Notes: generated from the letters alone by a model not told the origin. DNA of 64,000 bases from Gnetum montanum (GCA_015680685.1 MNCI01004788.1:1-64000), one strand, 5' to 3'; numbered from the stretch's first letter, positions 1 to 11,070 are shown. Made by a program: numbers and translations.

Positions 1-7
1 AAATATT

Positions 8-397
8 TCAACTGTTCCATGAAGTGGCCAAATGTGCCAATAGTATGTCTACCACTTGAATAGTTACTCTACTTCTAATGCAAGGTTCAGAAGCAATTTT
101 CAATAGAATGTTTGGTAATTGACCCACAATCTTCACTCTACTTTTATCTACTTGAACAATCTTTTTATTTGATTTTTTAGGAATCAAACCAAGTTTCTTA
201 CATATAGACAATGGCATTATAGTAGACATAGCTCCAGAATCAACCAAACAATTGTGTAAGTATTTATCCTTCAATTTCATTGTCAAAAGGAAAGGAGGAG
301 CTTCCTTATCATATGAGGTTTCCAATTTCCCATCATTGTAAGACACATAACTTAACTCTGATTCTCTAACTCTCCTTTTACCTTTAATAAATTCCAA
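8..397 (-). CDS. R1 retropepsin-like aspartic protease domain (partial pol)
   Basis: The domain would cleave the Gag-Pol polyprotein of R1. A segment reading CLVDSGAMSTIMP carries the catalytic Asp-Ser-Gly triad in the position usual for plant gypsy proteases (D-[ST]-G-A), followed by a hydrophobic stretch and a second beta-rich half. The frame is open for about 129 codons, starts without a clear own start codon because it is a polyprotein segment, and runs towards the left edge. A short stop-containing linker separates it from the gag tail at 431-979. It could also be described as the C-terminal part of a gag-PR ORF broken by stops. Confidence 0.7.
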   Translation of the reverse strand: MEFIKGKRRVRESELSYVSYNDGKLETSYDKEAPPFLLTMKLKDKYLHNCLVDSGAMSTIMPLSICKKLGLIPKKSNKKIVQVDKSRVKIVGQLPNILLKIASEPCIRSRVTIQVVDILLAHLATSWNS

Positions 398-430
398 AGC
401 CTTTCTTTGCTAATCTCCTATTTGAAGCAA

Positions 431-979
431 CTAATAGAGGCTAATATTGGCCTTAACATGTTTAAGGTCTTCAATCAAATCATATTCTCCATTACCAATA
501 AAGCTTGATCTCTTTATCCATTTGTTAAAAGAATGATTTGGAGTGCTTTGCTCTACTTGATTGTCTTTACCTTTATTCTTATCTCTTCTATTTGGCTCAA
601 AATCTTTTCTCTTAGTAGATGGATCAGTAATAACATTTGAGGGTCTAGAAGTAGTTGATCTTTCCTTTGATTGAAGATTATATCCATTGTCCTCATTGTT
701 ATTACATTCTTCATCTGAAGACATATCTTCTTCAGAACTTGATAGAGAAGAAGTATCACTAGATCCATTGCTAGAAGATTTACTCACATAATGAACACTA
801 GATAACTCATCATCAGATTCAATATCAAGAAAGTTGGACATAATAAGGTCACATTCATCCTCATCTTCTACTAACTTAGTGTCTTGATGTTTATGCTTCC
901 TATTTTTCCTTTCTTCCTTGATATCAACTCTTGCTAATGTTTTCTCAAGCTTCACTATTTTTTTAGACATATCTCTCAT
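431..979 (-). pseudogene. R1 gag C-terminal / linker segment
   Basis: This open stretch of about 180 codons lies between the gag core and the protease. It is rich in Lys, Glu, Asp and Ser, with a serine-rich patch (SSSNGSSDTSSLSSS) and a basic tail (RRDKNKGKD). That composition is typical of the disordered tail between capsid and protease in plant gypsy elements. No zinc knuckle is visible. Stops separate it from the gag core, and I infer it was once one polyprotein with its neighbours. Confidence 0.45.
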
Positions 980-1138
980 TAATTGTCCTTTTTCAGATTC
1001 TACTCTTTCATATTCTTACTCTTTCTTAACATGAGATGGACCCGGTAAAGCTTTAAATTGAGCAAAATCTTGCATAGGAATCATAACTCTTACTTCTCTT
1101 TTTGGAATTGCAATATTTTCTTCAAGATTCAAGTTCAA

Positions 1139-1921
1139 CTATTTTTCTAATTGTATAGCTTCACTAAAGTAGTCATTTAGTGTAGTTAAGTTTGGAGTTC
1201 TCCTTAACCAAATTGAAATGTTGGGGTTGACAGCCTTAAGATAAGTTTCTTTAAGCATTTCTTCTGATGGCCTATATTGTCTTTGAAAGAGTCCACAAAT
1301 TCGTTGAAACTTGATGTTAAAATCTCTAATTGACTCTTTAACTCCTTGCTTAGCTTGTATTAGCCCATAGTATAGTTGTTGTTGATCTAATTGATTACCA
1401 AACTGGGCTAAGAAAAGATTCTTCATGTCATCCCAACTTGTAATACTATTACTTGGTAAGTTCGAATACCAAATCTGAGCCATATCCTTTAGATTTGATA
1501 CAAACAACCTACAAGCTTGATCTTGATGTTGAATATTTGCATGAGCTAAAGCTAACTCAAACATGTGAATATATTCTTCAGCTAAATAAGCTTTTCCAGG
1601 AATGAAAGGCTCAGGCAAATATTTGTAAACTACCTTAGGAATATCATTGTAATTTTGAAATCCTAATGGTGTAACTCCTTGCCAAGGATTTGCCATCCTA
1701 TTCCTTTGAAATGTTGAACTCTTAGACTTTCTAGATCTTCTCTTACGAATTGATAAACCAGATATAATGGGTGATCTTCTTGATCTTCTAGTTTTCACTC
1801 CACTACTTGTTCCCAATTCAAAAACTTTCTTTTGTTCTTCTTCTGATGAAGAATCAGTCTTAGAATCTAGAATATCTTTTGAAACTTTGAAACTTTCCAA
1901 ACTATGAAATTTCTTGGTCAT
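1139..1921 (-). CDS. R1 gag (Retrotrans_gag capsid domain)
   Basis: The 260-residue frame starts just inside the PBS-proximal leader. Its first 80 residues are basic and Ser/Arg-rich (RRSRRSPI and RKRRSRKSK). From about residue 85 comes a capsid-like domain: YLAEEYIHMFELALAHANI, then RLFVSNLKDMAQIWYSNLPS, then SWDDMKNLFLAQF, and the conserved IRDFNIKFQRI region. This W-Y...L....I.SW..L...F pattern is diagnostic of plant Retrotrans_gag domains. It is followed downstream by the tail and protease. The frame is uninterrupted here, so R1 is less decayed than its neighbours. Confidence 0.85.
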   Translation of the reverse strand: MTKKFHSLESFKVSKDILDSKTDSSSEEEQKKVFELGTSSGVKTRRSRRSPIISGLSIRKRRSRKSKSSTFQRNRMANPWQGVTPLGFQNYNDIPKVVYKYLPEPFIPGKAYLAEEYIHMFELALAHANIQHQDQACRLFVSNLKDMAQIWYSNLPSNSITSWDDMKNLFLAQFGNQLDQQQLYYGLIQAKQGVKESIRDFNIKFQRICGLFQRQYRPSEEMLKETYLKAVNPNISIWLRRTPNLTTLNDYFSEAIQLEK

Positions 1922-2013
1922 GAACTGAAAATAGTATCTAATTCTTAAGCCTTACAAATAATTGTTGATGTACTAAAAGTATAAGGCTTATGAACCTAGA
2001 GGCTTAATTTTCA

Positions 2014-2032
2014 GCCCTCCTTCTAGCGCCAA
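2014..2032 (-). promoter_or_regulatory. R1 primer-binding site
   Basis: On the minus strand the site reads TTGGCGCTAGAAGGAGGGC, seven bases downstream of the presumed LTR end. The same sequence lies beside the 5' LTR of R2 and a one-base variant beside that of R3. The TGGCGC start fits a tRNA 3' CCA end; I do not assign the tRNA. Confidence 0.7.
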
Positions 2033-2038
2033 AAGAAC

Positions 2039-3600
2039 TGTTGGCGACCGTTTGGGACGCGACCGCCAACGAGTGTCCTCGAACAGGATTTAGGTGCCTG
2101 CTGGTCTCTGGCAACACCAAGGCCCAGATACCTCCAAATAACTCAGTAGTTAATGTGAGTATGTGTGTGTGCTGTTGCGGCGTGCGGTTGTGTGCAATGT
2201 AACGATTGCGTGTGTGTGAAATACAAATGACTTACTTTAAGAGATTCAGCCAACTTTATCAAGTACTGTGAGTTATTGAGAGTTTCCTATTTTGTTCAAA
2301 CTACCTAGTCTATGCGGTCCCTATAATACCTGCTTGTAACAAGTAAAATTTTGCATAAACATTTGAGCACAACTCCGCAAATCTACTCCTAATTTTCCCC
2401 AGAGAGAGATATATAGTTCCACAAGAAAACTAGAAATAGAGCAAGATTCAAAGGAAATAGACAGAAAGAAAAGAAAGCAGATTTGTGTGGACCTCAAATA
2501 TTTAAACAAGGTAAAATGACACGAGTAAACACTTCGCAATAAAGCTATCCCAAATTCAATATCTATAAATTTTTCAAACTTTCAAGACTCAAATAAGTAA
2601 TTTCTTCAAGACAATCTTACTATGCCACCAAAAATTGCTACGTAAACTACCACGTACGATACTCCATTTTGACTAGATAATAGATGTCAATGATTGCATT
2701 CAAATAGAATCTTTGAAAGACATGACAATTTCTAATTGAAATACCATGAAAATTCACTTTAAAGATAAAAGGAAGCTATTCTGGTCCCATCAAAATACTA
2801 AAGATTTTCTGAACCCTCTTGACTACTGAATTGTTCAACAGCATGACTACAAGCAGAGGCTCTCCTACAACAATCCCAATAGTAGTTCCTACACGTTGCA
2901 CAATAAAAAAATTTTCTACTAAAATGCTTTTAAGGCTTTTAAACACAGGTGTTTCTATGGCAAAATTTTAATAGAAATTCTTATCGGGCAACAAGAATAG
3001 TAAAAGCAATATAAAAATCCCAAAATTACTTGCCAAGGATGATACTATCTAAACCACTAGCTAAATAATTTAAACAAAATAAAAAATAAAATACATAATT
3101 CACAGGACCATGACAAAGAGGCTAAAATATTTTCTTTAGCAAGCCATCTCACAAGAAATCTTCTTTATAAATCTTCTTTACAAATGCTCTTCTCAAGACC
3201 CAAAGTGTGTCTTCAAGTGAGAGCCTAAGTGCTAGCTAATAGCTTTCCAAAGTATGATGTATCAAATCTCTTTTTCGCCCCCAAAAGTCATCCTCCTGAT
3301 ACCCCCACCTTTGAAGCCTTTTTATAGGTTTCAAAGGTAGTTACATATTCAAAAATATCTTACCTAACTTCTCTCCTAAGTGACTTGCCCAACAAGTTAG
3401 GGAGTATTAACTTAGAAAGTTAGGAAGTTAGGAGATAAATATTGCTTTTGAAAAATAATTCCAATAATTTCATATAATTGTTTACAATTATAGCTTTAAT
3501 AGCCTTTCATTTTTACTTGTTTTAAAATTTTAAAGAATGCTTATTAAAGTTCTTAGTGATTTTATAAACAATGTGATAATATAATATCTACTTTGGCATA
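2039..3600 (-). repeat. R1 5' LTR (outer end approximate)
   Basis: The LTR begins with TGTTGGCG (plus-strand reading) directly beyond the PBS spacer. The minus strand carries a TATA-like CCTATAAAAAG at 3319-3327, so U3 must extend to the right of that point. The AT-rich sequence continues to about 3600, where composition changes. The second LTR lies off the window, so the outer end and TSD cannot be fixed. No protein is encoded; the short frames in it lack family features. Confidence 0.5.
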
Positions 3601-3629
3601 AATGTTGTTGGTACCTTAATCCTAAATAA

Positions 3630-3874
3630 TTTATGTGCACTTGCACCCGTATGAAAATGGCTGAAAAATTTAAATTCAAAACATCAAGCCTGAATGTGAA
3701 GGTGTCAGGCCTAGAACTGCCATTGAATACTTCTAAAATATCCCACCCCTGCCAGAAATCGTTACCAACCACCACCACGGAAGAAGGCTCTGCCGCTGCA
3801 TCTGACATCGTTGCTATATGACGTTCGGTTCCTGGAGGAGAAAGATCTGGAAAAAGAAACAATGTATTGGACAT
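3630..3874 (-). pseudogene. Unrecognised gene fragment with plausible first exon
   Basis: A minus-strand frame contains a Met-Ser-Asp-Ala-Ala-Ala start followed by about 55 residues (VVVVGNDFWQGWDILEVF, then RPDTFTFRLDVLNLNF) and then a GT dinucleotide where the reading becomes AT-rich. The composition is more GC-rich and less stop-laden than the flanking LTR material, as in a host exon. I do not recognise the family. It sits between R1 and the truncated end of A1, together with the next entry, and could be one gene in pieces, a captured fragment, or chance. Confidence 0.3.
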
Positions 3875-4156
3875 ATGGCCCTGGACATAGGGTTTTGATT
3901 GCCAGGAACTATTTTATTTCACCCCAAATTCACTTAGGGCTTCCTACGTTTTTGTGTTCCTACAGATCATTTTTCAAATTCTTGTCGTTGATTGCAGAGT
4001 TAAGGGCAAGTGTATCATAAATCTGAGCATTAGTGAATAATGGCATTAGGTATGGTAGGTTAAGAACAGCCCTGCAATGGCCAGAAAAATATTCACACAG
4101 TGCATGCGTTGTAGAACACATTGACATCGTTCAAGGCGGGCAGATCAATTGTATTT

Positions 4157-4426
4157 TTATCGAAAAATTTTGAAACTGAAATGGTTTCTGTCTTTGAAGC
4201 AGCAACGCCCATGCAAGTTCTTCTTCCACTGCCTTTGAATCCACATCCCTGTAAGTTTTTGGCATAATGCGACTAGCAGAGACATCACTGATCTGGGATC
4301 AAAAAGAATAGTTGGTTTTGCGTAGATATAGAAGCCATTACAGACCAATAAACCTTGCACTCCCCTGCGTCGGTACCAACGTGATCCCTTGAAAAACGGG
4401 CATTCTTCTAGACTGTTTTCATTCAT
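4157..4426 (-). pseudogene. Unrecognised gene fragment upstream of the 3.8-kb fragment
   Basis: An 89-codon minus-strand frame starts with a Met-Asn-Glu-Asn context and contains GLLVCNGFYIYAKPTILFDP. In the second half a neighbouring frame gives a more protein-like reading (SRIMPKTYRDVDSKAVEEE), which suggests a single frameshift. No domain is recognised. It lies on the same strand and upstream of the fragment at 3630-3874, so both may derive from one low-copy gene. This is inference only. Confidence 0.25.
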
Positions 4427-4439
4427 TTTTCTCTCAACG

Positions 4440-4790
4440 CATAGAGTGGCTGGAACTGTTTTATTTTTACAGTAAAAACATTATCCAAACCTTACAATGG
4501 TGACTTTTATCAGGTTGATTTTAAGCATTCATAAACGGGATCAGCTCTTTTAGCTTTTCAATTCTTTTCAACCTTCCCTTTGCAAAGGAGCATGATAAAT
4601 TTTTCTTTCTTTGATATCATCATTTAAAATTGGAAATACTATATCTTCATTCAATAGATTTCTAAATGAAACCTCTGGTAATAAAATATCAATAGGGCAC
4701 AACCATCATATATATATATATATATATTGAATGTCTTCTATGGCTTATTCATATTTTATCACCTTTGCTATTCCATGACATGGCTAAATG
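4440..4790. other. AT-rich spacer with a (TA)n microsatellite
   Basis: No gene is seen. A TA dinucleotide run occupies 4708-4728. The stretch lies between the unrecognised gene fragments and the point (about 4790) where similarity of A1 to reverse transcriptase stops, so it holds the deletion breakpoint of A1. Confidence 0.5.
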
Positions 4791-4809
4791 TTCCAACACA
4801 TATATCTTT

Positions 4810-5790
4810 TTAATACTTACTTAAGGTGGTCCAGGGCTTACTCAAATGTAGCTCCATAGGTCGAGAAGGTGGTTAATAATGCTACTAATTTGCAACTAAA
4901 AAAATGCTTAAGACTAGACATTGGAAAGAGGTAGGAGCATAGCATAGACCAAAAGGCATCTTGTGATATGCAAAGGTTCCGTAGGGACTTGTGAATGTTG
5001 TTTTGGCTTGGTCCTCTAGCAAAATTTGGATTTGGTCATAGCTACTATAACCATCCAAAAAACTATAATATCAATGCCTACATATGGTTTCTAACACTTG
5101 ATCAACTAATGGCAATAGAAAATGATCCTTGAATATTTCCATATTCAACATCCAAAAATTGATGCAAACCTACCATTTTTCACCTTTCTTTGGCACAATC
5201 ACAAGTGGACCAACCCACTCACTATCTACAATGGAATAGATAAACCCCACCTTGAGGAGTTGTTCAATTTGGGATTCAATCACCTTAGTGGCTACCTCTT
5301 TGGCTTCATGGCTAGGTTGATGTAGATATAATGCTAGCATATCCTAGGTTCAATCCCTATGAGTTCAAGATATGACGAAGTAAAGGATACTAACCATTTT
5401 TCAACCACATTTAACAACATATGTTTCCATTCTAGAGAAAGATTTGAATTGATTATTACTAGTTTTCCATTTTTTAAGAATGCATATTCCATGCTGGCAA
5501 GTAGAGTTTTCAACTTCATTACTTCTTGAAATTTTCAAGAATTTCCAACTCTCCCAAATTAGTATCATCATCTGCATTATCAAAGAGTTGGTGATGAACT
5601 TGCTCTAGTTCATCCATGCCTATGACATATATGCATGTTAGGCACTCAATAGGTTTCATGCACATTGTGCTACTTTCAAGATTAGCAGTCAACCATTGGT
5701 GCCCTCTTGTTTTGTGTTTTCTATGTATAGACACCTTTGAATATTTTCTTCTTGTGAATACGAATTTCATGTGGAAATGGATGCTCATTT
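4810..5790 (-). pseudogene. A1 pol: PR-RT linker and truncated reverse transcriptase
   Basis: The segment reads in pieces as linker (MDELEQVHHQLFD, matching the same motif in A2), then the RT N-terminus (LIGIEPRIC, then a QLLK..G.IY.IV stretch, then VPKK), and then RT palm fragments ending with ALDHLK. The A2 copy at 23100-23950 gives the same succession on the plus strand. Stops and frame changes are frequent. It ends inside RT, before RNase H, because the element is truncated. Confidence 0.75.
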
Positions 5791-5861
5791 AATAAACCAG
5801 ATTTTTTGTATGCAATTGCACCCTGTATTGCTATATGCAATGCATGGAACTTGCTTCTTCT

Positions 5862-6260
5862 CTATCTTTCCAAATGCATTTTCTTAGATATTTCCAAGGA
5901 AAGAGCTTTGATGGCCAGTCTTGCATCAATGGTACTTAGCCATGTCCTTCCCATGATTATTGGGAAGTGCCATTTATAGTTTTCCACCTTGATTACTAGG
6001 AAATTAGTAGGATAAGAGCATCCACAAAGAGTGGTCACAATGTCTTCTACAAGTACCAATGGAATAGTGATGGACTAGTATGCTAATTCCAATACGATAT
6101 TACTCTTCTTGAGTAGTGGTAGGTTCTAGGTAGTATACATCTCATAAGAAATCAAGTTGAAACTAGAACCCAAATTAACAAGAGATTTACATGGTTCATT
6201 CCTAGCAATCTATAAATAAATAAGAGGACTTCTAAGATCAACTAATTTCCAAGGAAGGTT
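5862..6260 (-). pseudogene. A1 retropepsin-like protease
   Basis: The reading contains SLVNLGSSFNL where the catalytic D-[ST]-G-A is expected, then VTTLCGCSYPTNFLV and the conserved C-terminal IIMGRTWLSTIDARL. The A2 protease has the same layout. The catalytic Asp reads as Asn in this copy. Several stops precede the open C-terminal 65 codons. Confidence 0.7.
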
Positions 6261-6499
6261 GCTAGCCTAAATCCAATTAGATATGGCATAAGTGAGCATA
6301 AAAATATGAATTTTAGGTAGTATTTGGTTTGAAGGGAACTTGAAGGAATTAGATTNCCTGAAATCATGATTACTACCTTATTCTTTGGACTCTTCAACAA
6401 TTTTCAAGAAAACTTGAAATCAGCTATACATGGAATCCCATAACTGATCAACCTTGGCAAAAATTTTAGATGTAAATTTTTGAAGTGGTAAGGTTTTCT

Positions 6500-7821
6500 A
6501 GTTCACCATCTCATCAAGTGATGATTCGTCCTTATTGTCACAAAATTGAACCTCCCTCTTATGAATGGAAGGATCACAATTGTACTCTTTTGAACTTTTG
6601 CAGTTCCTCAACTCTCCTTCTTCTTTCACTATCTACATAATCAACTATTAAATTTGATGGGCTCTTAATTTTGATAATCACCCTTGGGCATAGATGACAA
6701 GAGTTCTTCTTATTTTTTATTGGAGCCCATCTACGATATGACACAGTTGCTCCTATTGAGAATAACCATGGCCAAGACATCTCTACAATAAAGAGTAGTA
6801 TTAGCTCATGATGGCATCCAAGGGTTCATGTGTTCATTATTTCCATCCTTGGACTTGCCTCCTTAAGTTAGACACTTGAGAGTACATTTGATATTCGTTG
6901 TTGAATAGTTCAAGCATTGTACTCTACCATCTAATGGATTCTTATTCAAAGGACTAGTACAAGCTTTCTGCTTCTTTAATGAGTGACCTATGAAAGAACT
7001 TAAGCTTTTGCCATTTTTTTCTATATTTTTCAAGGAACAAACATAATTAAAAGCTTGAAGATGGTTTCATAGATTTAAGTTATATTCCTCCTTGAACCTA
7101 ATGATATTATTCATGTCTAAACTCTTGATCTGACTATCCTAAATGTGCCTTGTAGAAATTATCACTACTTTTGTAATGTTTAGCGTGCTTTGGGTAGCAA
7201 ATAAAGGCTCATCAAGGCCATGATTTTCATGCCTACAATGCCCTCTACTACCCCTTTATTCATGGCAGTAGGTCTCTCTCGAATGCTTACACCTTGGATT
7301 TAGACTTGCCCAATGGTCCCAACGGTTGTCTTAGTCTCGTTGGGCACCTCCATCATGATCACACCCCCTATAGTTGTGTTCAGAGCTAGAAGAAGAAGAT
7401 GATGATGACGAAGGTGAAGAGGAAGAAGGACTAGCATCATCATAGTGCTTGCTAGACCCTCTTTGGTGATTGTGGCCATGATCACAATCAAGATTCTTAT
7501 CTGCATCCTTGCCATGACTCTCCTCCTTAGATCCACCTTTATCATTAGATCTATTCTTGCCAGAACCTAGATTATGGATCATGGACTACAAGTTCTAGTT
7601 TTGACATCCTTCACTAAAGTCATAAAGAGGAGTTTTTTTAACTGGAAAATCCACAGAGAAGGGTTCTCCACCAGCTTTTTGGTACAACAGGTATGGGGAA
7701 TCATTAAATCACTTTCCCTTCATAGATTTGTAGCATTACTCTAGCTATCAATCCATTAGATGTTGTGCATTAGTGGGATGATAATCTTTGGCATCAGTAT
7801 CTTCCACAACACACTTAGCAT
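6500..7821 (-). pseudogene. A1 gag, central and C-terminal part
   Basis: Immediately at the R2 insertion point the frame reads KCVVEDTDAKDYHP, which continues the N-terminal half lying at 17300-17546 on the far side of R2. A serine-run linker (SPSSSSPSSSSSSSSSS) lies at 7400-7460, then a capsid core (SLDMNNI, then NHLQAFNYVCSLKNIE). The A2 and A3 gags have the same order. Many stops are present. One ambiguous base (n) occurs just past the gag region, at 6356. Confidence 0.75.
7817..7821. repeat. R2 target-site duplication, left copy (AGCAT)
   Basis: AGCAT directly abuts the TG end of the left LTR and is repeated exactly at 17300-17304 after the CA end of the right LTR. Confidence 0.95.
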
Positions 7822-9517
7822 TGTACCGCCTGAAATCATCGGTCTTCGGCTGGAAGGAAACAAAGACTGTGGGATCGCAGGACGTGCACAGAAGACCCTA
7901 CCTTCACCTGAGGGTGTGCTGGAATGCACGAAGGTAGAGTACCCTAGGTGGTCCGCACGCGAATCAGACAAGGATTTATCCAAATGTATGCTGAAGTGCT
8001 ATACGCTGGGTTATGCGTAAACGACGTAAACGAGAGCGTAACTAGTGTAACAGATGTGAATAGGGCGTAAATGTGAACAAACATAAATAGAAAAGTGTGC
8101 AAGAAATTAGCATAAACTGTAAAAAATGGTATTACAGAGTCAAAGTACAGTGTACCGGTCTAATGCAGTTGTGATTGGGACACAAGGCGAACGAAAAGCC
8201 TTGGTGGATGCAGGGATGATTGTGGCTGGTTCACACTATAAGCATAGCATAGAGGCTATATGCTCAGCATACAGGGTTGTCCAGCATAAGAGGTTTTGAG
8301 CTCTGGTTCTTAGCGTCTCTGTTCTCTGGGAATTTGCCAACCTCTAGAATCTTGTAAAAATTTGGGCTTTTATACAGGTTCTGACGTTAGACTCAGGTTG
8401 GGGGACACGTGGTGCGTTGACCAGGTGTGAAAGAAAATTACAACTTTCCAGTGTATAGCATGCCAGCGTAGAGGATGCCAACGTACATGATGCCAGTGTA
8501 AGCGTAGAGGATGCCAACGTAAGCGTATAGCATGCCAGCGTAAGCCAAAAATGTACCCAACGTATACACATGAAAATACTTCATTTTAAGGTTAAAAATT
8601 GATTTTTGGGTGCCCAAGAGCTATTGAGAACCCTGGGGAAGGTCCCGGAGGGTCTAGACGCTCAGTTCTGGCATGTTCTAACTCATTTTTTGGGCCTAAA
8701 AGTCTCTCTACGCTGGCTACACCCTGGGCGTAGACACTGGGCGTACAGGAATGAAAGACCATTATTTGGAGCCAAAAATTTGATTTTCAAGCACCTAAGA
8801 GCTATTGGGGACCCTGGGGAAGGTCCTAGGGGGTCCAAACGCTCACTTCTAGCATGTTCTGACTCATTTTTGTGGCTTGAAAGTCTCTCTACGCTAGCTG
8901 CACCCTGGGCTTATACGCTAGGCGTACAGGAATGAAAGATCATCATTTGGAGCCCAAAATTTGACATTCAAGTGCCTGAGAGCTACTAGGGACCCTGGGA
9001 AAGGTCCTGGGGGGTCCAAACGCTCAGTTCTAGCATGTTCTAACTCATTTTTGGGGCCCGAAACTCTCTCTACATTGGCTTCACCCTGGGCGTATACGCT
9101 GGGCGTACAAGAATGAAAGACCATCATTTGGAGCCCAAAATTTGATTTTCATGTGCCTGAGACCTACTGGGGACCCTGGGGAAGGTCCTAGGGGGCCTAG
9201 ACACTCCAATTTAGCATGTTTTGATGAGTTTTTGAGCCTTGAAAGTTGCTGTACGTTGGGCCTTATGCTAGGCATGTGTAGGCCAGCGTACAAGATGCAT
9301 ACTTAGTGAAAACCAAGTATTTTGAGCTCAATATTTGCCAAGTTTGATGCCAGATGTCATCGTAGTCTTCTGTGGGTCCTAGGGAACTTTTACTTTCCTA
9401 CTTTGACTTCGTTTGATGCTATTTTTGAGGCTTTCAAGCTTGGTCATGCTGAGGACCAACATGACTTAGCTTAATTTCTGTCTACAAGTGTTAGCCAAAA
9501 TTTTTTGTGGTGTTTCA
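7822..9517 (-). repeat. R2 3' LTR (1696 bp)
   Basis: The plus-strand reading starts TGTACCGCC and ends GGTGTTTCA. Both ends and most of the interior match the LTR at 15256-17299. It is about 350 bp shorter than its partner because its internal 181-bp array has four units instead of six. A TATA-like GTATAAAAGCC (minus) lies near 8367-8376, with the array upstream of it in U3. The short frames inside are by-products of the repeats. Confidence 0.95.
8600..9290 (-). repeat. 181-bp tandem array, four units, in U3 of the R2 3' LTR
   Basis: Landmark CCCTGGG sites start at 8631, 8812, 8993 and 9174, spaced exactly 181 bp. Each unit contains a GGTCC box, a TTCTGGCATGTTCT-like stretch, and a run of TACGCTGG motifs. 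The last unit is diverged. The array lies upstream of the TATA box, where it could act as repeated enhancer sequence. Confidence 0.9.
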
Positions 9518-9533
9518 TTGGCCCCTCTTTGTT
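9518..9533 (-). promoter_or_regulatory. R2 polypurine tract
   Basis: On the minus strand a purine run reading AACAAAGAGGGGCCAA lies directly before the LTR start TGAAACACC. The same tract precedes the R4 3' LTR, and a close variant precedes the R3 3' LTR. Confidence 0.85.
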
Positions 9534-10675
9534 GATGTCTGAAGGAATTGACCCGAGAGGCATTGACAAAGAAGTACAAAACACCACAAGCAAACTTGGT
9601 AGAAACATTTTCCTTTGGCACTTGGCCAGATGTCATCGCACTGTGTTCAAAAGTACCTGGGATTGGGAAATGAAGTTTGTAATTGGATTGGGAGATGGAA
9701 ATTATGAGGATTGGAAACTGATTAAGGGATTGTGCTGGTGTGGGAGAGGAATCTTCATCTTGTGCAAAAAACTCATGTCGTTCTTGTGCAAGGCTAAAAT
9801 CATCCTTTGGAGGAACGAGACTCTTGTATCATGTTTAAGAGAATTGGTTGTCATAGCCAGAGGCATGGAATGAGGTGGTGCATTTTTTTTGGAGAAACAG
9901 GACCCTTGTGTCAAGTTTTAAGGGAACCCATTGTTCAACAGCCAAAGCCACACATGAAGGTGTAACATGATAGTTTGAGACACAAGTACTTCTTTCCAAG
10001 ACAATTGCCTTCCTGTCTGTGGTTTGTATGGGAAGTGCCAAAATTTTTGTGGTTCATTTTGCTCTTTGCTCTTTGCTCGTTTCTTTTTCTTTGCTTTTTT
10101 TTTGTTTTTTTTCTTTTTGTTTTGTCTCTTTGTTTTTTGGAAAGAGATTTCTTTCAATTTTGCACTCATGCTCATGTGCCATATTGTGTGTTGCAGTTGC
10201 TTGAGAGTGCCACAACGTGTAATAGTGTGCTCCAAGTTTTGGGATGTACTGGGTGTATCTAGGAACTGTAACTGAGTAGGAAAGGGAGTAAGAGTGTTGG
10301 GGAAATGGAGAATGTATTGGGAACTGAGAATGTACTTTTGACCAGATTGATTAACATGGTTGTGTGTGTCAGAAACAATGTGGCACCTTGTCACCGTGAT
10401 GAAGTGTATCCGTGTACAAGCACCACTGGGTGTCATCCTGCAAACATAACTTCAAGAAGACAAGAAAACCACAAGCGAATGAGTTAGCGAACACTTCAGG
10501 CATGAATGTGACTGATGCAAATGGAGGCACCATGTGAAACTTAAAGCAAACAAAATGAGCAGAAGTAGTGTTGTCAGAGCCGGTGTGATGAATGATGTAG
10601 CAGGCATTGATGAAGAAATGTCATGAATTATAACAGTAGATGATTGTGCTAAAAATGATATGGTCAGTTTATAGT
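9534..10675 (-). other. R2 3' non-coding region
   Basis: No protein family is recognisable on either strand. A T-rich tract at about 10060-10140 (on the plus strand) produces hydrophobic but low-complexity frames. Imperfect short repeats occur around 9740-9930. In R3 and R4 the equivalent position after the motif cluster holds the antisense gene and pol; R2 appears to have lost or never had them. Confidence 0.5.
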
Positions 10676-10935
10676 CTTGACGGACTGTAGTGGGTTAGTT
10701 TTACGTCATAACCTGTTGGACGTTGCCAGTTTATTGTCGTAGCAGACGGTATGATGCTAGTTTATAGTCGTGGCAGACTATGAAGAGGCAAGCTAGTTTA
10801 TAGTCTTAGTGGACTCTGGTGAATGAGTGTGACAGTTTAGTGTCACATCAGATGAAGCTTTGTGGTGTCAGTTTACCGTCATGATGCTAGGATATTCTGT
10901 GGTATTAGTTTTAAGTCATGATGCCAGGACTGTTA
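10676..10935 (-). repeat. Cluster of ~22-bp motif (AGTTTA-N-GTC type) after R2 protease
   Basis: On the plus strand units such as AGTTTATAGTCTTGACGGAC recur at roughly 40-bp intervals (about seven copies), with variable spacers. The same motif, in the same orientation relative to the element, clusters at 30830-30960, 34510-34900, 40100-40420 and 45590-45680 in R3 and R4. Function unknown. Confidence 0.7.
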
Positions 10936-11070
10936 GGGTGGATGCATGCATGTGCGTCCGTACGATCCTGTAAATAAAAGCAATTAGAGAAAACAATGTT
11001 AAATAGCCACTACAGAAAACATGAATTGAAATGCACAAGTGAATAGAAAATAATGTGAAAAGGTGGTAGT

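Larger units (their letters stand above)
1..3600 (-). mobile_element. R1: 5' part of a Tat-like Ty3/gypsy retrotransposon (runs off left edge)
   Basis: Read on the minus strand, this is an LTR (from 2039 rightwards), a primer-binding site at 2014-2032, a gag gene and a retropepsin-like protease; pol and the 3' LTR lie outside the window. The order LTR-PBS-gag-PR is that of a Ty3/gypsy element. The PBS is the same as in R2 and closely matches R3, which groups it with the Tat-like elements here, but without RT or RNase H the lineage is an inference. The outer LTR end near 3600 is approximate, because no matching LTR or target duplication is in view. Confidence 0.75.

Noticed and set aside
8-397. 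Possibility of a host aspartic protease gene (DSGA)
   Set aside because: It lies directly downstream of a Retrotrans_gag frame with PBS and LTR, so it is element protease.
8606-9293. Overlapping similar frames on both strands with repeated peptides (FWAPNDGLSFLYAQ-type)
   Set aside because: They are translations of the 181-bp LTR repeat units; they also recur at 16029-17088, and 181 is not a multiple of three, so no continuous protein is conserved.
9505-9873. 122-codon plus-strand frame
   Set aside because: It starts inside the R2 LTR and crosses the PPT in the wrong direction; no family features.
9975-10275. Hydrophobic plus-strand frames resembling membrane segments
   Set aside because: They come from a T-rich low-complexity tract and overlap in three frames.
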